Below the pieces are notes generated by a model, which was not told where the DNA came from, ran no database searches, and saw only the letters and a list, made by a program, of their open reading frames with translations. The position numbers and the translations under genes were made by a program. From Duganella aceris (lineage in GTDB: Bacteria > Pseudomonadota > Gammaproteobacteria > Burkholderiales > Burkholderiaceae_D), in NCBI RefSeq assembly GCF_011090165.1, contig NZ_JAADJT010000001.1:744001-808000 (forward strand): a stretch of 64,000 nucleotides of DNA, given 5' to 3'. Below, in pieces: positions 45,711 to 54,293 of the stretch (position 1 is its first letter; every line of letters begins with the position of its first letter).

Positions 45711-46928
45711 ATGACCAAGCACTACAAGTTAATGCCGGCCGCGCTCGCCATGCTGGCGATCTCGCAAGCCTACGCCGCCAACCTGACCGTCACGCTGAGC
45801 AACGACCTGCCGGGCGCGCGGCCATCGGAGACCATCACCATTCCGTGGACCGAGGTGAACAAGGCGCTGCCGGGCGCGCTGGTGCAGAAGATCGCCGTGA
45901 AGGATGGCAGCGGGCGCGTGATTCCGCACCAAGTGACCAATGTCGCGCCGCAGGCCAAGGATCCGAAGAACATCGGCGCCGCTTACGGCGACCTGATCTT
46001 CCAGCACAGTTTCGCCGCCGGCGAGAAGTCGGCCACCATCACGGTCGAGAAGATCGAGACGCTGGCGCCGGTGTTCCCGACGCAGGCGTTCGCGCGCTAC
46101 GTGCCGGAGCGGCTGGACGACTTCGCGTGGGAGAACGACAAGATCGCCCACCGCACCTACGGCCCGGCGCTGGCCGCGCCGGACACTGCGGGCGTGGGCA
46201 AGGAAGTGCTGGTCACCAGCGGCCTGGATTTGTGGTTCAAGCGCGTGCCGTATCCGATCGTCGACCGCTGGTACAACAAGGGCCACGACCACTATCACCA
46301 CGACGAGGGTGAGGGCATGGACATGTACAACGTCGGCAAATCGCGCGGCGCGGGCGGCACCGGGGTGTGGACAGATGGGAAGTTGTACACAGGCGCCAAC
46401 TATGCGGGCTGGAACGTGATCGCCAACGGCCCGATCCGCGCCATCTTCGAGCTGCGTTATACCGACTGGGACGCGGCCGGCACCAAAGTGTCCGAGGTCA
46501 AGCGCTTCACCGTCGACGCCGGGCACTACCTGGATCAGATGGACAGCACCTTCACCTTCAGCGGCCCGGCGTCGCTGACGGTGGCCGTGGGCCTGAACAA
46601 GAAGCCCGAGGACAAGAACCAGGACGCCAAGATCGCCGTCAACCGCGACGAGAAATCGAAGGCGCTGACGCAGTGGGTCGAGCAGAAGAGCAACGACGCC
46701 TTCGGCACCGCCGTGATCGTGCCGGGCTCCGGCGCATTCGGCGCCGACGAGTTCAACGAGCTGGCGATGGCCAAGGTGACGTCGGGCCAGCCGCTGCGCT
46801 ACTACGTCGGCGGCGCCTGGAGCCGCGCCGGCGAGATCACCAGCAAAGCCCAATGGGAAAGCTACGTCGCCGACGCCGCGCTGCGCGCGCGGCATCCGGT
46901 CAAGGTGGAGCTGAAAGCCCAACCTTAA
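45711..46928 (+). CDS. DUF4861 family exported protein
   Basis: 405 residues. Signal peptide (LMPAALAMLAISQAYA) then a beta-rich body (LTVTLSNDLPGARPSETITIPW; FKRVPYPIVDRWYNKGHDHYHHDEGEGMDMYNVGKS; GGAWSRAGEITSKAQWESYV) characteristic of DUF4861. Such proteins accompany GH105 enzymes in polysaccharide clusters; the HDHYHHDEGEGMD segment could hold metal or catalytic residues. ATG 45711 is preferred over 45705 because of spacing from GGGAG. Confidence 0.85.
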   Translation: MTKHYKLMPAALAMLAISQAYAANLTVTLSNDLPGARPSETITIPWTEVNKALPGALVQKIAVKDGSGRVIPHQVTNVAPQAKDPKNIGAAYGDLIFQHSFAAGEKSATITVEKIETLAPVFPTQAFARYVPERLDDFAWENDKIAHRTYGPALAAPDTAGVGKEVLVTSGLDLWFKRVPYPIVDRWYNKGHDHYHHDEGEGMDMYNVGKSRGAGGTGVWTDGKLYTGANYAGWNVIANGPIRAIFELRYTDWDAAGTKVSEVKRFTVDAGHYLDQMDSTFTFSGPASLTVAVGLNKKPEDKNQDAKIAVNRDEKSKALTQWVEQKSNDAFGTAVIVPGSGAFGADEFNELAMAKVTSGQPLRYYVGGAWSRAGEITSKAQWESYVADAALRARHPVKVELKAQP

Positions 46929-46948
46929 GCTCCAAGTTTTCATTCCAA

Positions 46949-46986
46949 ATCCCCCACCGGCGCGAGTGCTTGTGGGGGATTTTTTG
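46949..46986 (+). terminator. Intrinsic terminator after the DUF4861 gene
   Basis: Perfect 9-base stem ATCCCCCAC/GTGGGGGAT with a 14-base loop followed by a T-run. Confidence 0.85.
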
Positions 46987-47171
46987 TTTTCGCACCGCGC
47001 CAATTTCCAGCCCAGCAGCAATCTCCACAAGCGCTTAGTTTGCTCGCCAACAATTCGCCCGGACTCGAGTGATGCATGCTGACGACAGCGCACATCGTGT
47101 GCGTCGTGGAGGTAATAGCCGTAGACGCTTCACTTCAAATGAATGGAGTATCGATCCAAGATACTATAATT

Positions 47172-47450
47172 ATGATAAAGAGCTTCCGGCACAAAGGGCT
47201 ACAACGTTTCTTCGAGACCGGCAGCAAAGCAGGTATTCAAGCTGCTCACGCCCCCAGGTTGCTACTGCAACTGGCGGCGCTGCATCGGGCGGCAAGGCCG
47301 GAAGATCTATTGGTGGCATCTTGGTCATTGCACCAATTGAAAGGTGATCTAAAAGGGCATTGGGCTATGACCGTCAACGGAAATTGGCGAGTGATTTTCA
47401 CCTTTGATGGTACTGACGTTGTTCTTGTCGACTATCGCGACTACCACTGA
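47172..47450 (+). CDS. higB: HigB-type toxin
   Basis: 92 residues of the RelE/HigB plasmid-maintenance killer family: IKSFRHKGLQRFFETGSKAGIQ, ARPEDLLVASWSLHQLKGDLKGHWAMTVNGNWRVIFTF and a DVVLVDYRDYH end. Ribosome-dependent mRNA interferase. Toxin gene first, antitoxin second, the usual hig order. The gene is less GC-rich than its neighbours, suggesting acquisition. ATG 47172 starts MIKSFRHKG. Confidence 0.93.
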   Translation: MIKSFRHKGLQRFFETGSKAGIQAAHAPRLLLQLAALHRAARPEDLLVASWSLHQLKGDLKGHWAMTVNGNWRVIFTFDGTDVVLVDYRDYH

Positions 47451-47471
47451 AATTTATGGAATTCCAATATC

Positions 47472-47744
47472 ATGCGCATGCACAATCCGCCGCACCCCGG
47501 AGCGGTACTAAGAGAGTATCTGGGAGACCTGACCGTGACGGAAGTAGCTACACGCATTGGTGTTAACCGCGCCACACTCCAGCGCATCTTGAACGGCGCT
47601 TCCGGGATCTCTCCCGACATGGCGTACCGCCTTGGCTCCGCCTTCGGCACCAGCCCAGAATTGTGGGCAGGCATGCAGCTGCAATACGACCTGTATCACG
47701 CTGGAAAAATCAAGCGCCCGAAGATTGAGCGTATCGCGGCGTAG
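47472..47744 (+). CDS. higA: HigA-type antitoxin
   Basis: 90-residue XRE/HigA antitoxin: HPGAVLREYLGDLTVTEVATRIGVNRATLQRILNGASGISPDMAYRLGSAFGTSPELW. Neutralises HigB and represses the pair's promoter through its helix-turn-helix. 21 bases downstream of higB. Confidence 0.95.
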   Translation: MRMHNPPHPGAVLREYLGDLTVTEVATRIGVNRATLQRILNGASGISPDMAYRLGSAFGTSPELWAGMQLQYDLYHAGKIKRPKIERIAA

Positions 47745-47756
47745 GCTTGAAAGAAA

Positions 47757-47779
47757 AATCCCGGCTCGAAGCCGGGATT
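47757..47779. terminator. Bidirectional terminator between higA and lipA
   Basis: AATCCCGGC/GCCGGGATT stem with a TCGAA loop; A-run on the left and T-rich on the right. It serves both converging genes. Confidence 0.75.
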
Positions 47780-47783
47780 CTGA

Positions 47784-48770
47784 TTAGCCTGCCGCCAGCA
47801 CGTTATGTGCTTGCTCGTCCGCGTGGTACGAGCTGCGCACCATGGCGCCGACCGCCGCATGCTTGAAGCCCATCTTGTAAGCTTCTTCCTCGAACATCTT
47901 GAACACGTCCGGATGCACGTAGCGGCGCACCGGCAGGTGGCTGTTCGACGGCGCCAGGTATTGGCCGATGGTCAGCATGTCGATGTCGTGCTCGCGCATG
48001 TCGCGCATCACTTGCAGGATCTCTTCGTCGGTCTCGCCCAGGCCGACCATGATGCCGGACTTGGTCTTCACGCTCGGATACAGCGCCTTGAAATCCTTCA
48101 GCAGCTTCAACGAGTGCATGTAGTCCGAACCCGGACGCGCTTCCTTGTACAGGCGCGGCGCGGTTTCCAGGTTGTGGTTCATCACGTCCGGCAGGCCGTC
48201 GGCGAAGATCGCCAGCGCTTTGTCCAGGCGGCCGCGGAAGTCCGGCACCAGCACTTCGATCTGCGTCTTCGGCGACAGCGCGCGGGTGTTCTGGATGCAC
48301 TCGACGAAGTGCTGCGCACCGCCGTCGCGCAGGTCGTCGCGGTCCACCGAGGTGATCACAACGTAGCTCAGGCGCAGCTTGGCGATGGTGTGCGACAGAT
48401 TGGTCGGCTCGTCCTTGTCCAGCGGATCCGGCCGGCCGTGGCCGACGTCGCAGAACGGGCAGCGGCGGGTGCACTTGTCGCCCATGATCATGAAGGTCGC
48501 GGTGCCCTTGCCGAAGCATTCGCCGATGTTCGGGCAGCTCGCTTCTTCGCACACGGTCACCAGCTTGTTCTCGCGCAGGATTTCCTTGATCTCGTAGAAA
48601 CGCGTGTTCGGCGAACCAGCCTTGACGCGGATCCAGTCCGGCTTTTTCAGGCGCTCGACCTGCTCGATCGGCACGATCTTGATCGGAATGCGCGAGGTCT
48701 TGCTGGCGCCTTTTTGCTTTTCGCTCGGGTTGTAGGCCGGGGCAACGCTGGTGATGGTTTCAGAAGTCAT
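47784..48770 (-). CDS. lipA: Lipoyl synthase
   Basis: 328-residue radical SAM enzyme. Auxiliary cluster cysteines in [13 protein letters not shown] and SAM cluster [15 protein letters not shown], with the C-terminal RSSYHAD serine ligand region. Inserts sulfur into octanoyl-lipoyl domains. 32 bases downstream of lipB. Confidence 0.97.
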   Translation of the reverse strand: MTSETITSVAPAYNPSEKQKGASKTSRIPIKIVPIEQVERLKKPDWIRVKAGSPNTRFYEIKEILRENKLVTVCEEASCPNIGECFGKGTATFMIMGDKCTRRCPFCDVGHGRPDPLDKDEPTNLSHTIAKLRLSYVVITSVDRDDLRDGGAQHFVECIQNTRALSPKTQIEVLVPDFRGRLDKALAIFADGLPDVMNHNLETAPRLYKEARPGSDYMHSLKLLKDFKALYPSVKTKSGIMVGLGETDEEILQVMRDMREHDIDMLTIGQYLAPSNSHLPVRRYVHPDVFKMFEEEAYKMGFKHAAVGAMVRSSYHADEQAHNVLAAG

Positions 48771-48802
48771 GTTGGCTGCGTGCCCTCGCGGGCATGGTTA
48801 GT

Positions 48803-49483
48803 TTATTCGTGTGTTGCCAGAATACGGATCAGTTCGTCGGCCAGCTGCTGTTGTACATCGGACAGCATTGCCTGCGCGCCAACGGTGCGCATGTCGACTG
48901 TTTCCAGTCCGGCATAGCCGCATGGATTGATCCAGGAAAACGGGGCCAGATCCATCGCCACATTCAGCGACAGCCCGTGATAGGTGCAGCCGTTGCCGCG
49001 CACTTTCAAGCCGAGCGCGGCGATCTTGGCGCCCTGCTTCGGTCCGCCGGCCATATAGATGCCCGGCGCGCCGTCGACGCGCTCACCGACGAGATTATAC
49101 GCCGCTAACACATTGATGATCGCCTGCTCGATTTTATTGACGAATTGGCGCGCGTACAGCTTGCCGCCCGGCTTGTTGCGGCGCAGGTCGATCAGCAGGT
49201 AAATCACCACCTGGCCGGGGCCGTGGTAGGTGACTTCGCCGCCACGGTCGGTCTGCACCACCGGGATCGCCGACGCGCCCGCCAGCAGGTGGCCACGGTC
49301 GGCGCCCAGGCCCAGCGTGAACACCGGCGGATGCTCGACGATCCACAATTCGTCGCGGCTGTCGGGCGTGCGGGCGTCGGTGAAGGCGCGCATCGCGGCG
49401 AAGGTGCTGTCGTATTCGGCGCGGCCGAGGTGGCGGATCAGGGCCGGCTCGGTGCTGCGCGCGGCTTCGGTTAGGGACGTCAT
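48803..49483 (-). CDS. lipB: Octanoyltransferase
   Basis: 226 residues from ATG 49483. [44 protein letters not shown] (catalytic lysine) and [14 protein letters not shown] (catalytic cysteine) are diagnostic. Transfers octanoate from ACP to lipoyl domains before LipA acts. Longer upstream readings lack family similarity. Confidence 0.95.
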   Translation of the reverse strand: MTSLTEAARSTEPALIRHLGRAEYDSTFAAMRAFTDARTPDSRDELWIVEHPPVFTLGLGADRGHLLAGASAIPVVQTDRGGEVTYHGPGQVVIYLLIDLRRNKPGGKLYARQFVNKIEQAIINVLAAYNLVGERVDGAPGIYMAGGPKQGAKIAALGLKVRGNGCTYHGLSLNVAMDLAPFSWINPCGYAGLETVDMRTVGAQAMLSDVQQQLADELIRILATHE

Positions 49484-49497
49484 GCCGCCATTATAAA

Positions 49498-50118
49498 TCA
49501 GCCCGGCTGGTGGCGCTCCAGCCACTGCCGCACCGACGGCCGCCGCCATTGGCCGGCGGCGTAGTCCTTCAGCGCTTGCGGCACCGGGTCGCCGTTGGCG
49601 ATCAGGCGTTGCAGCATCGTCGCCAGGTCGACATCGGCCAGGCACCAGTCGCCGAACAGGTTGGGGCCGCGCACCAGCTGGCCGGCGACGTGGAGCAGCT
49701 TGGCGGCGGCGGCCTGGGCGGCCGGCGTCAGCGGAGCGCAGGCTTTGCCGAAGAACACCGTCTCGGTATCCCGCTCGACGCGCAGCGGCGCCAGGTCGCT
49801 GCGCAGCCAGGCTTGCACCTGCCGCGCCTGGGCGCGCTGGCGCTTGTCCTTCGGGTACAGCGCGAGGTATTCCGGCGGCGGAAAGCTGTCCTCCAGGAAT
49901 TCCGTGATCGCGCTCGACTCGGTCAGCACAAATTCGCCTTCGACCAGCGCCGGCACCCTGGCGGTCAGGGCGCGGTCAGCATAGTCGCCGCGTTGCTCGC
50001 CGGCTTCCAGATCCACCGTCTTCAGGGTGAACGGCAGCCGTTTTTCGGTCAGCGCCACAAAGGCCGACAGCGCGTAGGGGCTGGTGAAAAGGCTGTCGAC
50101 GTACAGTTCAAAAGGCAT
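49498..50118 (-). CDS. Glutathione S-transferase, YfcF-like
   Basis: 206 residues. N-terminal thioredoxin-like domain ([35 protein letters not shown]) with [26 protein letters not shown], the glutathione-binding V-P-x-L...E-S motifs; helical C-terminal domain ending [14 protein letters not shown] 50118. Transcribed away from the LysR gene, a usual target arrangement. Confidence 0.92.
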   Translation of the reverse strand: MPFELYVDSLFTSPYALSAFVALTEKRLPFTLKTVDLEAGEQRGDYADRALTARVPALVEGEFVLTESSAITEFLEDSFPPPEYLALYPKDKRQRAQARQVQAWLRSDLAPLRVERDTETVFFGKACAPLTPAAQAAAAKLLHVAGQLVRGPNLFGDWCLADVDLATMLQRLIANGDPVPQALKDYAAGQWRRPSVRQWLERHQPG

Positions 50119-50130
50119 GGCGGCTCCGTT

Positions 50131-50227
50131 ATGTGTAGATTTATTCACATGGTAAACCTTGCCTAAGTCCCTGTATAACGTTATATTTTCGCGATCCTTG
50201 CTAATTTTATTCACATAGTTATCCACA
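50131..50227. promoter_or_regulatory. GST/LysR divergent control region with DnaA-box-like sites
   Basis: AT-rich region. ATGTG-N11-CACAT-type inverted repeat at 50131-50150 suits a LysR regulator. TTATTCACA at 50141-50149 and 50207-50215 and TTATCCACA at 50219-50227 fit the DnaA box consensus TTATNCACA, all in the same orientation. An 11-base direct repeat TTTATTCACAT spans the first two. Confidence 0.5.
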
Positions 50228-50240
50228 GTTCGCCGAGCCC

Positions 50241-51140
50241 ATGAGCGCCAGCCGACGCCTGCCCAATTTTTCCGCCCTGCGCGCTTTCGAGGCGGCCGCC
50301 CGCCACGAAAACTTTTCGCGGGCGGCGGAAGAGTTGCATCTGACGCATGGCGCGATCAGCCATCAGGTCAGGGCGCTGGAGGAGGAGTTGGGCCGGCAGT
50401 TGTTCGTGCGCAACGGCCGGCAGGTGAAGATCACCAGCGACGCGCTGCGGTTTGCCCAATTTCTCGGCAAATCCTTCGCCGATATCGCCATCGCGGCCGA
50501 TGCGATGCGGGCCGCCAGCATCAACCAGCGCTTGACGGTGTCGTCGGTGCCGTCGGTGGCGGCGCGCTGGCTGGCGCCGCGCTTGGGGCGGTTTATCGAG
50601 CTGTACCCGGATATCGAGGTGGTGCTGCAATCGAGCGCGCAATTGCAGGATCTGGCGCGCGACGGTATCGACGTCGGCATCCGATTTGGCCGGGGCAACT
50701 ATCCGGGACTGGTGGTGGAGCGCTTGATGGGGGACGTCTACTATCCGGTAGTGAGTCCGCACTATCGCGGTGGACAGCTTCCCGCCTCACCGGAGGACTT
50801 ACGGAGACATACGCTGCTGCGCTCGGTGGAGCCGTGGTCGCCGTGGCTACGCGCGGCCGGGGTCGATCTGCCGGAGCCTGCCGGCGGTTTGCTGTTCGAT
50901 GATTTGTCGCTGCTGATCCGTTCCGCCGTGGACGGCAACGGGGTGGCGTTGGTGCGCCATCTGGTGGCGGTGCAGGAGATCGCGTCCGGTCAGCTGACGC
51001 GGCTGTTCGACATCACCACGCCGTGCCCGGACGATTATTTCTTCGTCTCGCCGCCGGGGTCGGTCGGCAAGCCGCAGGTGCGGGCGTTCCGCGACTGGCT
51101 GTTGGCGGAAATCGCCGCCTTCCAGCGCCAGCCCGCTTGA
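50241..51140 (+). CDS. LysR-family transcriptional regulator (GcvA-like)
   Basis: 299 residues. N-terminal winged helix LPNFSALRAFEAAARHENFSRAAEELHLTHGAISHQVRALEEELGRQLF is typical of the GcvA/AmpR branch; the effector domain has LTVSSVPSVAARWLAPRLGRF and GIDVGIRFGRGNYPGL. Probably regulates the divergent GST gene. Stop abuts the ybeD stop. Confidence 0.93.
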   Translation: MSASRRLPNFSALRAFEAAARHENFSRAAEELHLTHGAISHQVRALEEELGRQLFVRNGRQVKITSDALRFAQFLGKSFADIAIAADAMRAASINQRLTVSSVPSVAARWLAPRLGRFIELYPDIEVVLQSSAQLQDLARDGIDVGIRFGRGNYPGLVVERLMGDVYYPVVSPHYRGGQLPASPEDLRRHTLLRSVEPWSPWLRAAGVDLPEPAGGLLFDDLSLLIRSAVDGNGVALVRHLVAVQEIASGQLTRLFDITTPCPDDYFFVSPPGSVGKPQVRAFRDWLLAEIAAFQRQPA

Positions 51141-51422
51141 TTACATGACGATCTTGACCATCGGATGGTCGGACAGTTCGGTGTACAGCGCGTCAAGCTG
51201 TTCGCGGCTGATGGCGCGCACGGTCACGGTCAGGCCGGTGTAGTTGCCCTTGGCCGAAGGACGCACTTCCATCTTGCCTTCGTGGAAATCCTTGTCGTGC
51301 TTTTGCACCACCAGCACGATGGTCGGGGCGAAGTCGATATGAGTCGGGCCCATCACCTTGATCGGGAAGTCGCTCGGGTACTCGATGAGGGACTCTGACG
51401 GCGGGATCGCTTGCATATTCAT
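51141..51422 (-). CDS. ybeD: YbeD/DUF493 family protein
   Basis: 93 residues: SLIEYPSDFPIKVMGPTHIDFAPTIVLVVQKHDKDF and VTVRAISREQLDALYTELSDHPMVKIVM. ACT-like small protein usually next to lipB; here separated from lipB by the GST/LysR pair. Start at 51422 or the in-frame ATG at 51416. Confidence 0.92.
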   Translation of the reverse strand: MNMQAIPPSESLIEYPSDFPIKVMGPTHIDFAPTIVLVVQKHDKDFHEGKMEVRPSAKGNYTGLTVTVRAISREQLDALYTELSDHPMVKIVM

Positions 51423-51517
51423 TCCAATCAAAAAAAACCGGCGACGCCAACGCGGCGCCACCGGACTCTATTGTAGCCAATTCAGCCGGGACCCGAAGTG
51501 CGAGTTCCCGGACCGGC

Positions 51518-53413
51518 TTATTGCAAGTTCTCGCGGCGGTTGCTGTCGCCACCGTTGTGACGGCGCTCCGACTCCCGGCGCTGCCCGGCGTCGCGGTTTT
51601 CGCGCGGGGCCGGCTGCGCGGCCGGCGTCGGCGCGGGTGCTGGCTGCGCCGGGGCGGCGACCTGCCGCCCAGGTTGCGGCTGCGGCGTCGGCGCCGTGAA
51701 CTGGCGGGGCTGCTGCGGCTGGATCACCGGCTGCGGCTGCGGCAGTTGCTGCGGTTGCTGCATCGGCTGCGGCTGCGCCTGCAACGGCCTCGGCTCCTGC
51801 TGCGGACGCTGGCGGCGGCGGTTGTCGTCATCATTGCGATCGAAGCGATCGCGATCCCGCCCGTTCGGCGACACCTGCAACGACGGCGCCGTCCCCGTCG
51901 GCTGGTTCTGCTGCGGATTGAAGCGCGGCCGCACATCGACCCGCACATCGTTCGGATTGATGGTCTGCGCCGGCGCGTCGCGTCCGCCGAACTGGCCCGG
52001 CGCCAGCGTGGTCAGCGGCTGCTGGCGGCCCGGCGGCTGCGCCGACACCGTGACCGGCTGCGACGGCGCGGTGATCACCCGGCCCGGACGGTCGTTGCGG
52101 TCGTTGCGATCATTGCGCTCGAAGCGATCCGGACGGCCATCGCCATCCCGGTCCCGATTGGTGCCGAGCACGCGCCCCGGTGCGGACGGCTGCGGCGGCG
52201 CCACCGGCGCCACATTGCGCACCTGGTTACCCGTCGGAATAAATGGCTGCCCTCGATTCACCTGCACCGAGCGGCGGCCCTCGAACTGCGAGCGCGGCAA
52301 CACGGTCAAGCCGTCGCGGCGCTCATCGCGGTCGTTTCCGCGCGGCGTGAATGGCTTGCCGTTGTGGGTCCACGTCATGCGCCGCTCATAGTCGGACGAC
52401 ACGCGGTAGCCCGGCACGAAACGCTCGCGCGGCGACAACGGGAACCAACCCAGCCCCGGCCCATGATTATTATGCGCGAAGCCGTCGCCGCCGACCCAGC
52501 CGACCAGCGCCGGCGCCCATACCGGACGCCCGGCCGGACGACCCGGCGCCCAGCCCCAGCGGCGGTTGACCATCACCCAGCGGCCGTAATGCGATGGCGC
52601 ATAGCCCCACGGCGCGTTGTCGACCCAGGTCCAGCCCCACGGCGCCAGCCAGATCCAGCGGCCGTCGCGATACGGCGCCCAATCGGCGGCCACGTTGCGC
52701 GGCGTCCACAGCGTGCCGTATTCGGCGTCCTCGGACCAGCTGCCGTTGCGGTCCAGCTCCTCGTAGCCGGTCATGCCGCTGGAGACGAAGCGGGTAGCGG
52801 TGGCGGTCTGGTCCTGGCGGTCGCGCTCCTCGGCCCAGATGTCGAAGCCATCGCGCCGGGCGACGTTGGTGCGCACGTCCTCGCTGGTGACGTCGACATG
52901 GCGGCCGGTGTTCACCGTCACCGACGAACCGGCGCCGTCGACCCGCGCGGTGCCGGCCAGCACGCTGATCTGGCTGGTGTCGGCGACGCGGTCGGCGTCG
53001 ACCCGCAACACGCCCGGCTCGATCATGGTGATGCGCGCCTGCGGCGTGGTCAGTTCGAAGTCGCGCAGCAACTCGGGGCTGCGGATGTGGATGCTGACGC
53101 TGCCGTAGTTCAGGCGCAGCCTGAGCAGGTCGTCATCCATCCCGGTGATTTCCAGGTCGGAGTCGCCGTCGACCCGCACCGCCGTCGAACCGACGCGGAA
53201 CTCGGTGCGGCCGCCGGTCGCGGTGTTGATGTGATTGTCGGCGGTCACCGGCCAGTTCAGCGACACCGCCACCGGCTCATCGTCGCCGACCAGCGTGACC
53301 TGGCCCTGGACGCTGGAGATGCGTCCCACCACGGCCGGCGGATCGGCCAGCGCCCAGGCGCTGGCGCCGGCCAACGCGGCCAACAGACAAAAATGGATGA
53401 TCTTGCGGTTCAT
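51518..53413 (-). CDS. DUF6600/FecR-domain exported protein with Pro/Gln-rich tail
   Basis: 631 residues. Signal peptide (CLLAALAGASAWALA), FecR-like beta domain about 30-185 (GRISSVQGQVTLVGDDEP, GGRTEFRVGSTAVRVDG), then tryptophan-rich DUF6600 repeats (YGTLWTPRNVAADWAPYRDGRW, WTWVDNAPWGYAPSHYGRWV, WGWAPGRPAGRPVWAPALVGWV) to about 350, and a long disordered tail with RND tandem triplets and a PQPQP/QQ-rich stretch. Probably periplasmic or surface-exposed; function unknown. Ribosome site AGAGGAG precedes ATG 53413. Confidence 0.88.
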   Translation of the reverse strand: MNRKIIHFCLLAALAGASAWALADPPAVVGRISSVQGQVTLVGDDEPVAVSLNWPVTADNHINTATGGRTEFRVGSTAVRVDGDSDLEITGMDDDLLRLRLNYGSVSIHIRSPELLRDFELTTPQARITMIEPGVLRVDADRVADTSQISVLAGTARVDGAGSSVTVNTGRHVDVTSEDVRTNVARRDGFDIWAEERDRQDQTATATRFVSSGMTGYEELDRNGSWSEDAEYGTLWTPRNVAADWAPYRDGRWIWLAPWGWTWVDNAPWGYAPSHYGRWVMVNRRWGWAPGRPAGRPVWAPALVGWVGGDGFAHNNHGPGLGWFPLSPRERFVPGYRVSSDYERRMTWTHNGKPFTPRGNDRDERRDGLTVLPRSQFEGRRSVQVNRGQPFIPTGNQVRNVAPVAPPQPSAPGRVLGTNRDRDGDGRPDRFERNDRNDRNDRPGRVITAPSQPVTVSAQPPGRQQPLTTLAPGQFGGRDAPAQTINPNDVRVDVRPRFNPQQNQPTGTAPSLQVSPNGRDRDRFDRNDDDNRRRQRPQQEPRPLQAQPQPMQQPQQLPQPQPVIQPQQPRQFTAPTPQPQPGRQVAAPAQPAPAPTPAAQPAPRENRDAGQRRESERRHNGGDSNRRENLQ

Positions 53414-53498
53414 TGCGGCACTCCTCTGGTTATCTTGATTTAACGCCGCAAGTCCGCATCCGACTACAAGGCTTACACGGAGTTACAAATCTGCAAAT

Positions 53499-54146
53499 TC
53501 AGGTCGCTGCGGCGCCGCGCTTGACGAAGAACAGCGCCGCGCCGATCGCCATCAGCAGGCCGCCGAACACCCGGTTCTGCTTCTTGACGGCGCCGGCGTC
53601 GCGGAAGAAGCGCTGCATCGACGATGCCAAAAAGGCGTAGCTATGCATCACCACCAGGTCGATGCAGCACATGGTCGCGGCCAGGATCAGCAGTTGCGGC
53701 AACAGCGGATGGCCCTGGGTAATAAACTGCGGCAGCACGGCCACCATGAAGATAATCCCCTTGGGATTGGTCGCATTGGTCAGGAAACCGGTCAAAAAGC
53801 GTTTTTTCACGGTCGGCACCACAACGTCCGCCTGCGATTCCTGCTGGCCGATGCTGACCTTGGCGCGCCACTGGCTCAAGCCCAGGTAGATCAGATACAG
53901 CGCGCCGACCGTCTTGACGATGTTGAACGCCAGCTCCGAGGCCATCAGCAGCGAGCCGACGCCCGCGCCGGCGATGAAAAAGATCAGCAGCAGGCCGGTC
54001 TGCAGGCCCAGGATGGTGGCGCTGGCGCGGCGCACGCCATACGACAGTCCGTGCGACATCGACAGCACCGCGCCGGAACCGGGCGAAATGGCGATGATGC
54101 AGGCGGCGACAAAAAAGGTGAACCAGGTGGCGAAGCTCATACTCAT
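53499..54146 (-). CDS. LysE/RhtB-family amino-acid exporter
   Basis: 215 residues with about six membrane segments. FFVAACIIAISPGSGAVLSMSHGLSYGVRRASATILGLQTG is the family signature (SPGP-like loop), followed by LIYLGLSQWRA and FLTGFLTNATNPKGIIFMVAVLPQF. Substrate unknown. Start at 54146 (MSMSFATW) or the ATG two codons later. Confidence 0.92.
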   Translation of the reverse strand: MSMSFATWFTFFVAACIIAISPGSGAVLSMSHGLSYGVRRASATILGLQTGLLLIFFIAGAGVGSLLMASELAFNIVKTVGALYLIYLGLSQWRAKVSIGQQESQADVVVPTVKKRFLTGFLTNATNPKGIIFMVAVLPQFITQGHPLLPQLLILAATMCCIDLVVMHSYAFLASSMQRFFRDAGAVKKQNRVFGGLLMAIGAALFFVKRGAAAT

Positions 54147-54260
54147 CCCATTCGAACGGCGGCAGCACCATGCTGCGCGGCAATCCACATTGTACCGGCG
54201 CTATGGTTATCGCGGCGCGTCCGGCATGGGTTAATATTGCTTATCAACCAAGGAGCCGCC

Positions 54261-54293
54261 ATGACCCACACCACCCGAGAAGGAACCCGCTGA
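54261..54293 (+). CDS. Ten-codon leader reading frame before the DUF808 gene
   Basis: ATG with AGGAG five bases upstream encodes MTHTTREGTR and stops in TGATG, overlapping the DUF808 start codon. A second ribosome site (GAAGGA) for the main gene lies inside it. Could couple or tune translation of the membrane protein. Existence of the peptide is unproven. Confidence 0.4.
   Translation: MTHTTREGTR

Noticed and set aside
47165..47170. Perfect TATAAT just before higB
   Set aside because: It ends one base before the ATG, so a transcript from it would start inside the gene; there is no downstream methionine that would fit, so it is not called as the higBA promoter.
50131..50227. Replication origin
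   Set aside because: DnaA-box-like sequences are present but there is no dnaA, dnaN, gidA or rnpA gene nearby and no long AT-rich unwinding region.
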